Made by a program: the position numbers and the translations under genes. Below are positions 36,443 through 44,843 of a stretch of 64,000 nt of DNA, piece by piece. Source of the DNA: Myxococcota bacterium (GTDB lineage Bacteria; Myxococcota_A; UBA9160; UBA4427); assembly GCA_041389495.1 (NCBI GenBank), contig JAWKRT010000001.1, positions 248,001 through 312,000 on the forward strand, written 5' to 3'. The stretch's first letter is position 1; each line of letters opens with the position of its first letter. A model generated the notes under the pieces. That model saw nothing but the letters and a program-made list of their open reading frames with translations, had not been told where the DNA came from and searched no databases.

Positions 36443-37618
36443 ATGTATACCGCGTTCTACGGGCTGCGTGAGAAGCCGTTCGCACTCAGCCCGAACCCAC
36501 GATTCCTGTTCCTCGGTGAAGCGCACCGCGAGGCGCTCGCGCACCTGCTGTACGGCATCGAGCAGGGCGAGGGCTTCATTGCGATCACGGGCGAGGTCGG
36601 AACCGGCAAGACGACGCTCTGCCGCACGCTGCTCGAGCGGCTCGGCGCCGAGACGGACGTCGCGTTCCTGTTCAACCCGAGCCGCTCCGGCACCGAGCTG
36701 CTGCAGGCGATCTCGCTCGAGCTCGGCCTTCCGGCGGGCGGGCTCACGCGCCGCGAGCTCGGCGACCAGCTGAACCGCCACCTGCTGCAGCGCAAGCGCG
36801 AAGGGCGGCGCGTGCTGCTGATCGTCGACGAGGCGCAGAACCTGTCGTCGAGCACGCTCGAGCAGATCCGCCTGCTGTCGAACCTCGAGACGTCGTCGGA
36901 GAAGCTGATCCAGATCCTCCTGCTCGGTCAGCCCGAGCTCGACGCGAAGCTCGACTCGCCGCGCCTGCGACAGCTCCGCCAGCGCATCAGCGTTCGCTGG
37001 AGCCTGTCGCCGCTCGGCGCGCGCGACACGCAACGTTATGTGCGCCATCGCATGCAGGTCGCCGCCGGCGGACGACGCGAGGTGTTCACGGCGTCGGCGC
37101 TGCGCGAGGTGCACCGGCGAACCGGCGGCACGCCGCGACTCATCAACATCCTGTGCGATCGCGCGCTGCTGCTCGGCTATGCGGAAGGTGCGCAGGAAGT
37201 GGACGCGTCGACCGTGCGGCGCGCGGCCCGCGAGATCCCGGACGCGCGCGAGCGCGGCGGGCTGCGGCGCGGGCTCCTGTGGGCGGCGATCGGCGCCGCG
37301 GTCGCCGGCGCGATCGCGCTCGGCGTCGTCGGGTGGCGCGAGTACGGCGGTGCCCTCGCGGGCGCCGACACGCCCGCCGTCGCGTCGCCGCCGCCCGCCG
37401 CGGAAGCGGCGCCCGCCGCGAAAGCGCCGCTGCCGGTCGTCGACCCGGCACCGGCCGCCGATGTCTCGCCGGCCGCCGGGGATGCGGTGCTACCGGCCGA
37501 CGAGGTGGCGCCGTCGACCGCCGTCGCGGAGCCTCCGGCCGCCGACGGTGCGGGCGTGTCGCCGAGTGGAGGCGCGAGCGCGGAGGCCCCGGCCGGAGCG
37601 CGAGAGGAGGGCGCATGA
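36443..37618 (+). CDS. gspA: GspA/ExeA-type secretion ATPase
   Basis: This 391-residue protein starts with the ExeA hallmark MYTAFYGLREKPFALSPNPRF. It contains Walker A ITGEVGTGKTT, Walker B VLLIVDEAQNLS, sensor GQPELDAKL and the C-terminal TGGTPRLINILCDRALLLGYAE. After the AAA domain there is one membrane helix (about 274-296) and an Ala/Pro-rich periplasmic tail. No peptidoglycan-binding domain is visible, so the tail is shorter than in classic ExeA. With GspB it would help assemble the type II secretin in the cell wall, though related proteins also serve exosortase loci. A TACCCT box is at 36415-36420. The stop overlaps gspB by 4 nt. Confidence 0.85.
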   Translation: MYTAFYGLREKPFALSPNPRFLFLGEAHREALAHLLYGIEQGEGFIAITGEVGTGKTTLCRTLLERLGAETDVAFLFNPSRSGTELLQAISLELGLPAGGLTRRELGDQLNRHLLQRKREGRRVLLIVDEAQNLSSSTLEQIRLLSNLETSSEKLIQILLLGQPELDAKLDSPRLRQLRQRISVRWSLSPLGARDTQRYVRHRMQVAAGGRREVFTASALREVHRRTGGTPRLINILCDRALLLGYAEGAQEVDASTVRRAAREIPDARERGGLRRGLLWAAIGAAVAGAIALGVVGWREYGGALAGADTPAVASPPPAAEAAPAAKAPLPVVDPAPAADVSPAAGDAVLPADEVAPSTAVAEPPAADGAGVSPSGGASAEAPAGAREEGA

Positions 37619-38583
37619 GCGCGATCCTGAAGGCGCTGCGACAGCTCGAACGCGAGCGGCCGCCCTCGCAGGCGGGCGGCGCGAACGATCCGCTCGCGGC
37701 TGCGCCGGCCGCGCGTCGCCGCCGCCGCGACGGCGCGGCCGCAACCTGGATCGGCTTCGCCCTCGGCGCCGCCGGCACGGGCCTGATCGCGTTCGCGCTG
37801 CTGTCGACCCGAGGCGGTGCACCGGCGCCCGCCGCAGTGGCCGCGGCCGCGCCGAGCGTGCCTCGCGCGGCGGCCGCCGTGCGCGCCGAAGTGGCAGCGG
37901 CCGCGCCGAGCGTGCCTCGCCCGGCAGCCACCCGTGCGCCGGCGCCCGCACCCGCCACAGCGCCGTCGCCCGCACCCACCGCAGCGCCGTCGCCCGCGGT
38001 CGTGACGCTCGCTCCGCCCGAAGCCGCACCGGCGCCCGCGCCGCGGTCCGCCTCCGCTCCCGCGCAGTCCGCCTCCGTTCCCTCGGCGCCCGCCTCGGTT
38101 GCGTCGGCGCCTGCGCCGCGCATCGCCGCCGCGCCCGAACGCGCGGCTCGCGCGCCGGCGACGATCGCGCGGAGCGCGCCCGTGCCGGCACCTCCGGCGG
38201 CCGAGCCCATCGCCGCTCCGACGCCGACGGGGGCTCGCGTCGCGTCCGCGGCGCCGGTCGCGCCGGACTCCGCGCCGCGCGTTCCGGCGGCTCCGGACGC
38301 CGCGCCCTCGCCTCGCGCGCGCGACGACGAGCCCCGCGTCGCGGTCGTCGCGGTCGTCGCGCCGCCCGCGCCGCTCGAGCCGCCGCTCCTGCGCCCGGTG
38401 CGCACGACCTGGCACCCGAGCGCCGAGCGGCGCTCGGCGCGCCTCGAGTCGCCGGCCGGCGCCGCGCGCGAGGTGCGCGAGGGCGACGAGGTCGAGGGCT
38501 ACGAGGTCGTCGAGATCACGCCGTCGTCCGTCGTCTTCGCACTCGGCGGTGATACGGTGCGCGTCCGCGTCGGCGCGCGCTGA
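37615..38583 (+). CDS. gspB: GspB-like secretion assembly protein
   Basis: This 322-residue protein has a short cytoplasmic start (MSAILKALRQLERER, a GspB-typical motif), one membrane helix (about 41-63), a long Ala/Pro-rich spacer with internal DNA duplication, and a C-terminal GspB domain (REGDEVEGYEVVEITPSSVV). GspB pairs with GspA to insert the type II secretion outer-membrane ring through peptidoglycan. GAGAGGAGG precedes the ATG, which overlaps the gspA stop (ATGA). No other gsp genes are in the window, so the main type II cluster lies elsewhere or the pair serves another machine. Confidence 0.8.
   Translation: MSAILKALRQLERERPPSQAGGANDPLAAAPAARRRRRDGAAATWIGFALGAAGTGLIAFALLSTRGGAPAPAAVAAAAPSVPRAAAAVRAEVAAAAPSVPRPAATRAPAPAPATAPSPAPTAAPSPAVVTLAPPEAAPAPAPRSASAPAQSASVPSAPASVASAPAPRIAAAPERAARAPATIARSAPVPAPPAAEPIAAPTPTGARVASAAPVAPDSAPRVPAAPDAAPSPRARDDEPRVAVVAVVAPPAPLEPPLLRPVRTTWHPSAERRSARLESPAGAAREVREGDEVEGYEVVEITPSSVVFALGGDTVRVRVGAR
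37836..37920 (+). repeat. 31-bp direct repeat in gspB (54-bp period)
   Basis: Two 31-nt copies (37836-37866 and 37890-37920) differ by one base. The offset of 54 bp keeps frame and duplicates the peptide AAAAPSVPR in the Pro/Ala spacer. It looks like a coding tandem duplication in a length-tolerant region. Confidence 0.75.
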
Positions 38584-38642
38584 GCGCGCGCGGCGCGTCA
38601 TCCCGAACAGCGCGCGCGGCGGCGCGGCGGCGGAGGCGGAGC

Positions 38643-39455
38643 ATGGGTCGGCTCGACGGCAAGGTCGCGATCGTCACGGGGGCCGCGCGCGGGACGGGCG
38701 CGGAGATCGCGCGGCTCTTCGCGGAGGAGGGCGCGCGCGTCGTGCTCGGCGACGTGCGCGACGAGCTCGGTCGACAGGTGGCGAAGGAGCTCGGCGACGC
38801 GGCGCTCTTCGCGCATCTCGACGTCACCGATCCCGCGTCGTGGCAGGCGGCGCTCGCGGAGACGCGCGCCGCGTTCGGCGCGCCGAGCGTGCTCGTGAAC
38901 AACGCGGCCGTGCTGCTCATGCGATCGATCGCGGACACGAGCGTCGACGATTTCACGAGCGTCGTCGGCGTCAACCTGCTCGGTCCCTTCCTGGGCATCC
39001 AGGCGTGCGCGCCCGCGATCGCGGAGGCGGGCGGCGGGTCGATCGTGAACATCTCGTCGACCGACGGTGTGCGCGCGCAGAACGCGCTCGCCGCCTACGC
39101 CTCGAGCAAGTGGGGCCTGCGCGGGCTCACGCGCGTCGCGGCGGCCGAGCTCGGGAGCCAGGGCATCCGCGTCAACGCCGTCTGCCCGGAGGCCGGCAAC
39201 GCGGACATGAGCCGGCCGTTCCTGCCGCCCGAGATGGTGGCGAAGGTCGACCTCTCGCGCGTCGTCGAGAAGATGTTCGGGAGCTACCTGCGGCCGCCGA
39301 AGGGCCGCGAGCGTCACGCCGACCGCGTGCGCGACGTCGCGTACATGGCGCTCTTCCTCGCGTCCGACGAGAGCGCGTCCTGCACGGGCGCCGACTTCCT
39401 CGTCGACGCGGGGATGACGTCGTTCGTCAAGCGCGGCGATATGCCCGGCGCTTGA
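38643..39455 (+). CDS. Short-chain dehydrogenase (hydroxysteroid dehydrogenase-like)
   Basis: This 270-residue classical SDR has VAIVTGAARGTGAEIA, an Asp-terminated second strand (VVLGDVRDEL, NAD-preferring), NNAA, IVNISSTDG and AYASSKWGLRG with catalytic Tyr and Lys. VNAVCPEAGNADM sits in the substrate loop, and it ends in CTGADFLVDAGMTS. The overall pattern resembles 3-alpha/20-beta-hydroxysteroid dehydrogenases; the real substrate is unknown. GCGGAGGCGGAG lies before the ATG. The 3' end overlaps the convergent membrane-protein gene by 29 nt. Confidence 0.9.
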   Translation: MGRLDGKVAIVTGAARGTGAEIARLFAEEGARVVLGDVRDELGRQVAKELGDAALFAHLDVTDPASWQAALAETRAAFGAPSVLVNNAAVLLMRSIADTSVDDFTSVVGVNLLGPFLGIQACAPAIAEAGGGSIVNISSTDGVRAQNALAAYASSKWGLRGLTRVAAAELGSQGIRVNAVCPEAGNADMSRPFLPPEMVAKVDLSRVVEKMFGSYLRPPKGRERHADRVRDVAYMALFLASDESASCTGADFLVDAGMTSFVKRGDMPGA

Positions 39456-40896
39456 GCTCCTCGGGCGTGCGCTCGCCCGGCGGCAGGTTGAAGTGGTAGG
39501 GCGACTCGCGCAGGTGGCGCTTCGAGTCGACCTGCACGGCGTTCAGGCGCGCGAGCAGGTGGGTCGCGTCGTACGCGAGAGCGAGCCCGACGAGCACGCC
39601 TAGCAAGCGCGCCCGGTCGCGCCCCCACGCGACGAGCGCCCAGCCGCCGAGCAGCGTGACGACGCCCGCGCCCGGGCTCCACAGGTCCCAGTCGTAGAAC
39701 GCGCCGTAGACCGGGTCCATGACGAGCGCGTAGAGCGTGTACGGAACGGCGATCGCGATCGCGAGCGCCGCCGTCGCAGGCAGCGCGCGCGCGCCGCGGC
39801 GCAGCGCGAGCGCGCCGCCCGCCACGAGCAGGAAGAGCCAGCCCGCCGCGTCGATCAGCACGACGTCGTGCAGCACCTCGCTCGCGTGTGTCCACGTGAA
39901 CAGGTACTCGGGCGGGAGCAGCGAGCTCCCCGCCGCGAGCCCGGCCTGCGCCGCGCTCGACGCGCGCACGGCCTCGAGATAGGCGAGCCACGCGAACGGG
40001 CGGCCGAGCACCGGGACGGTCGCGAGGCCCGCGACCGCGAGCGCGGTCGCGCACGCCCACGCGATGCGCCGCGCGCTCCGCGCGCGCCGCCACTCTGCCC
40101 AGGCGACGACGGCGAACGAGGGCACGACGAGCACGAGCCCGATGTACAGGAAGGGCGCGAGCGCGGCGGCCGCGGCCGGCGCGGCCGGGTGCGCGCCGCG
40201 TTCGATCGAGCGCGCGGCGAGCCACACGTAGCCGCCGATCGCGAACAGCGAGAGCGGGTAGATGTCGACGTAGGCGAGCAGGATCTGCAGCGTGCCGAAC
40301 GCGCTCGCGACGAGCGCGGCGACGGCGAGCCACTCGCCGCGCGTGCGCAGCACGAGGCGCGCGGTCGCGAGCAGCGCGGCGAGGCCGAGCGCGGCGAGCA
40401 CCGTGTTCGCGGCGCCGACGACGGCGCGCGCGTCGGCGAGCGGTGCGAGCGCCGCGGCGAGGCGCTGCAGCCCCCAGGCGCCGAGCAGCCAGCGGCCGGG
40501 CCCGCCCTCGCCGGCCTCGACGGTGCGCAGGAACACGACGGCGTCGTAGTTGCTGTACGGCGCGGGCGCGATCGCCGCGAGCGCGCAGGCCGCCGCGACG
40601 AGCGCCGCGCAGGCCCCTGCGACGCGCGCTCGCGACCACGGCGCGAGCGGCGCGCGCAGCCCGGCCGCGCGCGTCGCGGCCGCGGCGCCGGCGGCCGGCA
40701 GTCCGGCGACGAGCAGCGCCGCGAGCGCGACGCGCCAGGCGTCGCGCCCGAGGTGCGCGTAGCTCCAGGTCATCGCGAGGCGCGGCTCGAGGAAGTGGAG
40801 TGCGAGCAGCGCGGCGAGCGCCGCGCCGCAGACGATCGCGACGGCGTCCGGCCCGCGGGCGGCGGCGGGTTCGCGCGAGCTCGGTTCGTCGCTCAT
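39427..40896 (-). CDS. Polytopic membrane protein (GT-C-like layout)
   Basis: This 489-residue protein has about eleven or twelve hydrophobic segments and short loops. Loop motifs include APAPYSNYDAVVFLRTVEAG after the third or fourth segment and AFYDWDLWSPGAGVVTL late in the protein, followed by a polar tail. Acidic pairs in the first large loop and many helices recall GT-C glycosyltransferases or DUF2723-like proteins, but no signature is decisive. It is the last gene of a minus-strand group with the DUF4097 and rhomboid genes. Confidence 0.65.
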   Translation of the reverse strand: MSDEPSSREPAAARGPDAVAIVCGAALAALLALHFLEPRLAMTWSYAHLGRDAWRVALAALLVAGLPAAGAAAATRAAGLRAPLAPWSRARVAGACAALVAAACALAAIAPAPYSNYDAVVFLRTVEAGEGGPGRWLLGAWGLQRLAAALAPLADARAVVGAANTVLAALGLAALLATARLVLRTRGEWLAVAALVASAFGTLQILLAYVDIYPLSLFAIGGYVWLAARSIERGAHPAAPAAAAALAPFLYIGLVLVVPSFAVVAWAEWRRARSARRIAWACATALAVAGLATVPVLGRPFAWLAYLEAVRASSAAQAGLAAGSSLLPPEYLFTWTHASEVLHDVVLIDAAGWLFLLVAGGALALRRGARALPATAALAIAIAVPYTLYALVMDPVYGAFYDWDLWSPGAGVVTLLGGWALVAWGRDRARLLGVLVGLALAYDATHLLARLNAVQVDSKRHLRESPYHFNLPPGERTPEELKRRAYRRA

Positions 40897-40977
40897 GCGG
40901 GCGCGGGCTCCGTCGGCGCGGGGAAGGCCGCCGGGCGCAGCCTACCGGAACGCCGCCGGCGGCAGCCCACCGGCGCG

Positions 40978-41853
40978 CTACCGCAGCGAGACCGTGCCGT
41001 TCGACGTGCGCAGCTTGATCGGCGTGCCGCCGCGCCCGAGCCGGCCGCGCACGCGCCCGGCGGACTCGTTGGTGCGCGACGAGAGGTCGCGCAGCGTGCG
41101 GATCACGCCGTTGTCGACGCGGATGTCGACCTCGGCGTCGACCTCCGCGGGGAGCTCGAGCACGATGCGCCCGTTGCTCGTCGCGAGCACGACGCCGTCG
41201 CTTCCCATCTCGTCGATCGAGGCGCGGATCAGGCCGTTCGACGTCGACGCGTCGATCGAGCCGCGGTGGTCCTCGAGCTCGATCTTGCCGTTGCTCGAGC
41301 GCGCGGTGAGCCGGCCGCACGTGCACGTGCAGCAGACCTTCGCGTTCGACGTCTCGATGTCGACGTCGCCGACCACGTCGGCGACGCGCACGGCGCCGTT
41401 GGTCGAGCGCGCGCAGACCGCGGCGCGCACGCCCTCGATGCACACCTTCCCGTTGTTGGACTGGACGTCGATGCTCGAGCCGCGCGGCACGTGCACCTCG
41501 ACGTGTGCGTGCGCGTGGCGGTTCCACTTGCGCGGCGTCTCGACCTCGAGCGCGAGGGCGCCCCCCGTCTCGCGGCCGACGACGCGGATCTCGCCCACGA
41601 CCTCGTGCGCGGCCTCGGCCGACTCCGCGCGCGCGCGCTTGGCGATGCGCACGAGCACGTCCTCGCGATCCTCGCCGACGACGCGCGTGCGGCCGTTGCG
41701 GTTCTCGATGCGGATGCGCCCGTCGGCGGGCGCGGGGAAGGTGCGCTCCTCGACGCACTCGGCGCACTCGCTCCACGGGATGCCGCCGAGCAGGCCTCGC
41801 AGGAACGAGCCGATGCCCTGGCCGGCGCGATCGTGGGTGCGCGAGTGACTCAA
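40978..41853 (-). CDS. DUF4097-type beta-repeat protein
   Basis: This 291-residue protein is a right-handed-beta type repeat protein: short units ending in SNGKI, STNGAV, SSNGKI, TSNGLI, TSNGRI and TSNGTV recur about every 20-25 residues, the DUF4097/DUF4098 pattern. A Cys-rich strip (KVCCTCTCGR) occurs mid-way and a CAEC pair near the start. There is no signal peptide, so it is probably cytoplasmic. The start codon is TTG at 41853 with AGGAG 9 nt upstream. It lies 30 nt after the rhomboid gene, in the same operon. Confidence 0.75.
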   Translation of the reverse strand: MSHSRTHDRAGQGIGSFLRGLLGGIPWSECAECVEERTFPAPADGRIRIENRNGRTRVVGEDREDVLVRIAKRARAESAEAAHEVVGEIRVVGRETGGALALEVETPRKWNRHAHAHVEVHVPRGSSIDVQSNNGKVCIEGVRAAVCARSTNGAVRVADVVGDVDIETSNAKVCCTCTCGRLTARSSNGKIELEDHRGSIDASTSNGLIRASIDEMGSDGVVLATSNGRIVLELPAEVDAEVDIRVDNGVIRTLRDLSSRTNESAGRVRGRLGRGGTPIKLRTSNGTVSLR

Positions 41854-41883
41854 CGAGCGTGACTCCTGTCGGCGTCGGGGCCG

Positions 41884-42663
41884 CTAGTGGAAGCGGCCGC
41901 CTCCGTTCGGGTTGCGCCATCGCTCGCGGTCGCGCTCTTCCTCGAGCTTCACCGCGCGCAGCTTCTGGCGCATGCGATGGCGCTTCCAGCGATGGGCGAG
42001 CGACTGCAGCGTCGGGGCACCGGGCGTGCGCCCCTCGTTCAGCAGGTAGATCCAGCCGACGATGGCGCCGCCCAGATGACCGATGTGGCTCACGTTGCGC
42101 GGGCCCGCCGCGTACTCCATGAACAGCAGCAGCGGGATCAGCCAGATCGCCTTGAGCGGGATCGGCGGGAACAGCAGCATGATGGTCCGGTCGGGCCACG
42201 TGAAGGAGAACGCGAGCAGCACGCCGAAGATCGCGCCGGAGGCGCCGAGCGTCGGGAGGCCGACGCTGCCCGGCGCGAAGCCGAGGAAGTAGGCCGCGTA
42301 CGGCATCGTCGCGATCAGGAAGCCCGCGCCGAAGCCGCACGTCAGGTAGTAGCGGAGGAAGCGCTGCTCGCCCCAGTGCAGCGCGAGCACCGAGCCGAAC
42401 ATCCACAGCGAGAACATGTTGAAGAGGATGTGGAGCGGGTCGGCGTGCAGCCACATGTAGGTGAAGGGCTGCCAGAAACGGCCGCCCTCCCACACCGCTC
42501 GCGGAACGACCGCGCCGAACTTCGTGACCGGGTCGAAGCCGTAGGCGGGCTGCGTGAGCTTCTGCGCCACGAAGACCACGACGTTCGCGATCACGATGTT
42601 CTTGATCACCGGCGGGGTGATGGGCGGGCCGAAGCCCAGCTGGCTGCCACCGCGTCCGTACAA
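41884..42663 (-). CDS. Rhomboid-family intramembrane serine protease
   Basis: This 259-residue, six-helix rhomboid core has WLHADPLHILFNMFSLWMFG (helix 2 His/Asn), the catalytic Ser in TLGASGAIFGVLLAF and the catalytic His in SHIGHLGGAIVGWIYL. It ends in a basic helical tail (KRHRMRQKLRAVKLEEERD). It cleaves membrane-protein substrates within the bilayer; none is known here. The start is TTG at 42663 with GAGGAG 9 nt upstream. No ATG or GTG exists further up that makes sense, and the next in-frame start falls in the -35 box. A good promoter lies about 200 nt upstream. Confidence 0.88.
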   Translation of the reverse strand: MYGRGGSQLGFGPPITPPVIKNIVIANVVVFVAQKLTQPAYGFDPVTKFGAVVPRAVWEGGRFWQPFTYMWLHADPLHILFNMFSLWMFGSVLALHWGEQRFLRYYLTCGFGAGFLIATMPYAAYFLGFAPGSVGLPTLGASGAIFGVLLAFSFTWPDRTIMLLFPPIPLKAIWLIPLLLFMEYAAGPRNVSHIGHLGGAIVGWIYLLNEGRTPGAPTLQSLAHRWKRHRMRQKLRAVKLEEERDRERWRNPNGGGRFH

Positions 42664-42865
42664 CTCGCGACGCTCCTCGCTGGCCCGATGCCCGACGCCG
42701 TTCCCCCTGATCGCCGGGCGCGCGTCGCCTTCGCTCGTCGTCCGCGCCCGGAGGCGCTCGGGAGGATCGGCGGCGGAGTGGTGCGGCGGGGCTCGGGGGT
42801 GGGCGGCGGACCCGGTCTCGTGTCGCGGGACGGGCGCGAGCCCCGCACGGGTCCTCTTCGCGCGG

Positions 42866-42894
42866 AAGCTACGAGTCCTTGATGGGAGCGTCAA
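42866..42894 (-). promoter_or_regulatory. Promoter of the rhomboid-DUF4097 operon
   Basis: On the minus strand TTGACG (plus 42889-42894) and TAGCTT (plus 42866-42871) are 17 bp apart, a strong sigma-70-type match for this genome. The transcript would begin near 42859, which leaves a leader of about 195 nt before the TTG start. That leader overlaps nothing else and may hold regulation. A GGGGCA/TGCCCC inverted repeat sits just upstream at 42901-42926. Confidence 0.6.
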
Positions 42895-42936
42895 CGCAAT
42901 GGGGCATGCGGGGGGCGGAGTGCCCCTGAGCCGGCC

Positions 42937-43470
42937 CTAGCCGAGCCGTCCGAGGCGCCGCGCCGCGAGCAGGATGGCGAGCGCGCTCTTCGCGTCGGCG
43001 AGCTCGCCGGCGAAGACCAGCTCGAGCGCCCGCCCGAGCGGCGTCGGGAGCAGCTCGATCACCTCGTCCTCCTGGAGGTCCTGGCGGGCCGGGGCGAGGT
43101 CGAAGGCCGCGAAGAGGTGGATGACCTCGTCCGTGAAGCCCGGCGACGGCCAGATCGACGAGAGGTGCTCGACGCGCCCCGCGCGCACGCCCGCCTCCTC
43201 CTCGAGCTCGCGCACCGCGCAGCGCGCCGGGTCCTCGCCCGGGTCGAGCTTGCCGGCCGGCACCTCGAGGATCTCGCCGCCCGCGGCGTGCCGGTACTGG
43301 CGGATCAGCAGGATCTCGTCGTCGCTCGTGAACGGCACGACGCACGCGGCGCCCGGGTGCTTGACGATGTCGAGCACGACCGTGCGGCCGTTCGGCAGCG
43401 CGACGCGCTCCTTGTCGACGCGCAGCCACGCGCCGCGCCACGTCTCGAGGATGTCGGGAGGGCCGGCCAC
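42937..43470 (-). CDS. NUDIX hydrolase, ADP-ribose pyrophosphatase-like
   Basis: This 177-residue protein has an intact NUDIX box: GKLDPGEDPARCAVRELEEE followed directly by AGV. Before it stands IRQYRHAAGGEILEVPAG, the layout of ADP-ribose pyrophosphatases (NudF type). A proline-rich WPSPGFTDEVIHLF loop follows. It would hydrolyse ADP-ribose or related nucleotide sugars. GTG 43470 starts the protein 11 nt after the methyltransferase stop, so the two are co-transcribed. A longer reading through the methyltransferase gene is not credible. Confidence 0.88.
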   Translation of the reverse strand: MAGPPDILETWRGAWLRVDKERVALPNGRTVVLDIVKHPGAACVVPFTSDDEILLIRQYRHAAGGEILEVPAGKLDPGEDPARCAVRELEEEAGVRAGRVEHLSSIWPSPGFTDEVIHLFAAFDLAPARQDLQEDEVIELLPTPLGRALELVFAGELADAKSALAILLAARRLGRLG

Positions 43471-43481
43471 GGCGGTGGACG

Positions 43482-44156
43482 CTAGCCGCGCGCGCGGCGC
43501 CGCCGCCAGCGCTTCGCGAGCTTCCCCGCCGTGCGCGCGAGCCGCAGCGGAAGCCACAGCGCCGTCGCGTGCGCGACGTCGAGCGCGTCCGTCTCGCGCC
43601 GCCGCGGCGCGCGCGTCTTTCGCAGCGCGACGAGCGTGCCCGCGCGCGCGACGCGCTCGTACTCGGGGCGCCGCCGCTCGAAGCGCGCGAGCGCGACGCG
43701 CACGCCGCGGTGCGACCAGCGGTCGTCGACGTCGTGCAGGCAGACGATGCCGCCGGGCGCGAGGAGCCGCGCCCAGCGCAGGTCGCGCGTCGCGTCGACC
43801 AGCGTGTGGCCGGCGTCGATCAGCACGAAGTCGAAGCGCTCGCCCCGCACCGCCGCCGCGCGGAACGCGCGCGCCGACGACGCCACGCGCAGCTCGACGC
43901 GCGCGCGGTCGACGCCGTGCCGCGCGAGGTTGCGCTCGAAGCTCTCGCGCTGTCCGTCGAAGTACCGCATGCGATCGACGACGACGAAGCCGCGCTCGCA
44001 TGGAAGGCACGCGAGCATCCGACACAGCGTCCCGCCCGCCGCCGTCCCGAGCTCGAGGTGCGCGCCCGCGAACGCTTCGCGCCGGAGGATCGCTTCGAGG
44101 AGCGCGAGCTCCTCGTCCGTCATCTCCGCCTCGAGCCGGGCCTGCGATCGCTTCAC
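43482..44156 (-). CDS. Class I SAM-dependent methyltransferase
   Basis: This 224-residue protein has the SAM motif HLELGTAAGGTLCRML, acidic strand 2 (FVVVDRMRYFDG), motif II FDFVLIDAGHTLVDATRDL and LAPGGIVCLHDVDD, as in Methyltransf_24-type enzymes. It ends in a strongly basic tail (GKLAKRWRRRRARG). The substrate is unknown. The start is GTG 44156; a TATGCT box lies 9 nt upstream as one arm of a 12-bp inverted repeat shared with the divergent hydrolase. An internal ATG 11 codons later is the alternative. Confidence 0.82.
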   Translation of the reverse strand: MKRSQARLEAEMTDEELALLEAILRREAFAGAHLELGTAAGGTLCRMLACLPCERGFVVVDRMRYFDGQRESFERNLARHGVDRARVELRVASSARAFRAAAVRGERFDFVLIDAGHTLVDATRDLRWARLLAPGGIVCLHDVDDRWSHRGVRVALARFERRRPEYERVARAGTLVALRKTRAPRRRETDALDVAHATALWLPLRLARTAGKLAKRWRRRRARG

Positions 44157-44161
44157 GGGCC

Positions 44162-44194
44162 GCCGAGCATAGCCGTGCCGCCGCTATGCTCGGC
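44162..44194. promoter_or_regulatory. 12-bp inverted repeat forming a bidirectional promoter
   Basis: GCCGAGCATAGC (44162-44173) and GCTATGCTCGGC (44183-44194) are perfect reverse complements separated by 9 bp. Each arm contains a TATGCT box pointing outward, one 9 nt before the GTG at 44156, the other 8 nt before the ATG at 44199. The repeat fills most of the 42-bp gap between the two divergent genes. Confidence 0.7.
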
Positions 44195-44198
44195 CGCC

Positions 44199-44828
44199 AT
44201 GCGCATGGAGCAGCCGTCGACGATTCCGTTCCTCGGGCAGGAGGGCGAGCGCGGGCTCGCGCTCGAAGGGCTCTACGTGCCGGGGAGCGACGACGAGCCG
44301 GGCGTGCTCGTCGCGCCGCCGCACCCGCTCTACGGCGGGAGCGCGCTGAACCCGGTCGTCACGGAGATCGCGCTGCGCGCGCAGTCGCTCGGCATGACGT
44401 CGCTGCGCTTCAACTGGCGGGGCGTCGGCGCGAGCGCGGGGCAGGCGAGCGGCGAGGCGCTCGACGCGCTGGCGGACTACCGGGCCGCGCTGCGCTTCTT
44501 CGAGGACTGCGTCGGCGGTGCGATCGTCGCGTGCGGCTACTCGTGGGGCGCCGTCGCCGCGCAGCGCGCGGCCGCGGAGTCGGCGCGCGTGCGGAAGCTC
44601 GTGCTCGTGGCACCGCCGGCGTCGATGCTCGACGCCGACGCGCTCGAGGCGTTTCCGGGCGAGGTCTGGATCGCGGTCGGGGAGAACGACGAGCTCGCGG
44701 ACCCGTTCGCGCTCTCCCGCATCGCGGAGCGGGCGGGCGCCGAGCTCGTCCTGCTCGACGACACGGACCACTTCTTCGGTGCGGGAGCCGCGGCGCTCGG
44801 CCGCGCGTTCGAGGCCTGGCTTCGCTAG
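44199..44828 (+). CDS. Alpha/beta hydrolase
   Basis: This 209-residue small alpha/beta hydrolase has a nucleophile elbow GYSWG with Ser at about 115, an acidic residue in VGENDELAD, and a His in DDTDHFFG. An early APPHPLYGGSALNPVV oxyanion segment is typical of the COG2945-like single-domain hydrolases. The substrate is unknown. ATG 44199 follows a TATGCT box by 8 nt with no ribosome site, so the mRNA may be leaderless. It is divergent from the methyltransferase. Confidence 0.88.
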   Translation: MRMEQPSTIPFLGQEGERGLALEGLYVPGSDDEPGVLVAPPHPLYGGSALNPVVTEIALRAQSLGMTSLRFNWRGVGASAGQASGEALDALADYRAALRFFEDCVGGAIVACGYSWGAVAAQRAAAESARVRKLVLVAPPASMLDADALEAFPGEVWIAVGENDELADPFALSRIAERAGAELVLLDDTDHFFGAGAAALGRAFEAWLR

Positions 44829-44843
44829 GCGAGCCCGGCGCGC

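Noticed and set aside
42664..42894. 77-residue N-terminal extension of the rhomboid protein
   Set aside because: The in-frame start at 42894 lies in the -35 hexamer of the operon promoter and the extension has no membrane or domain features.
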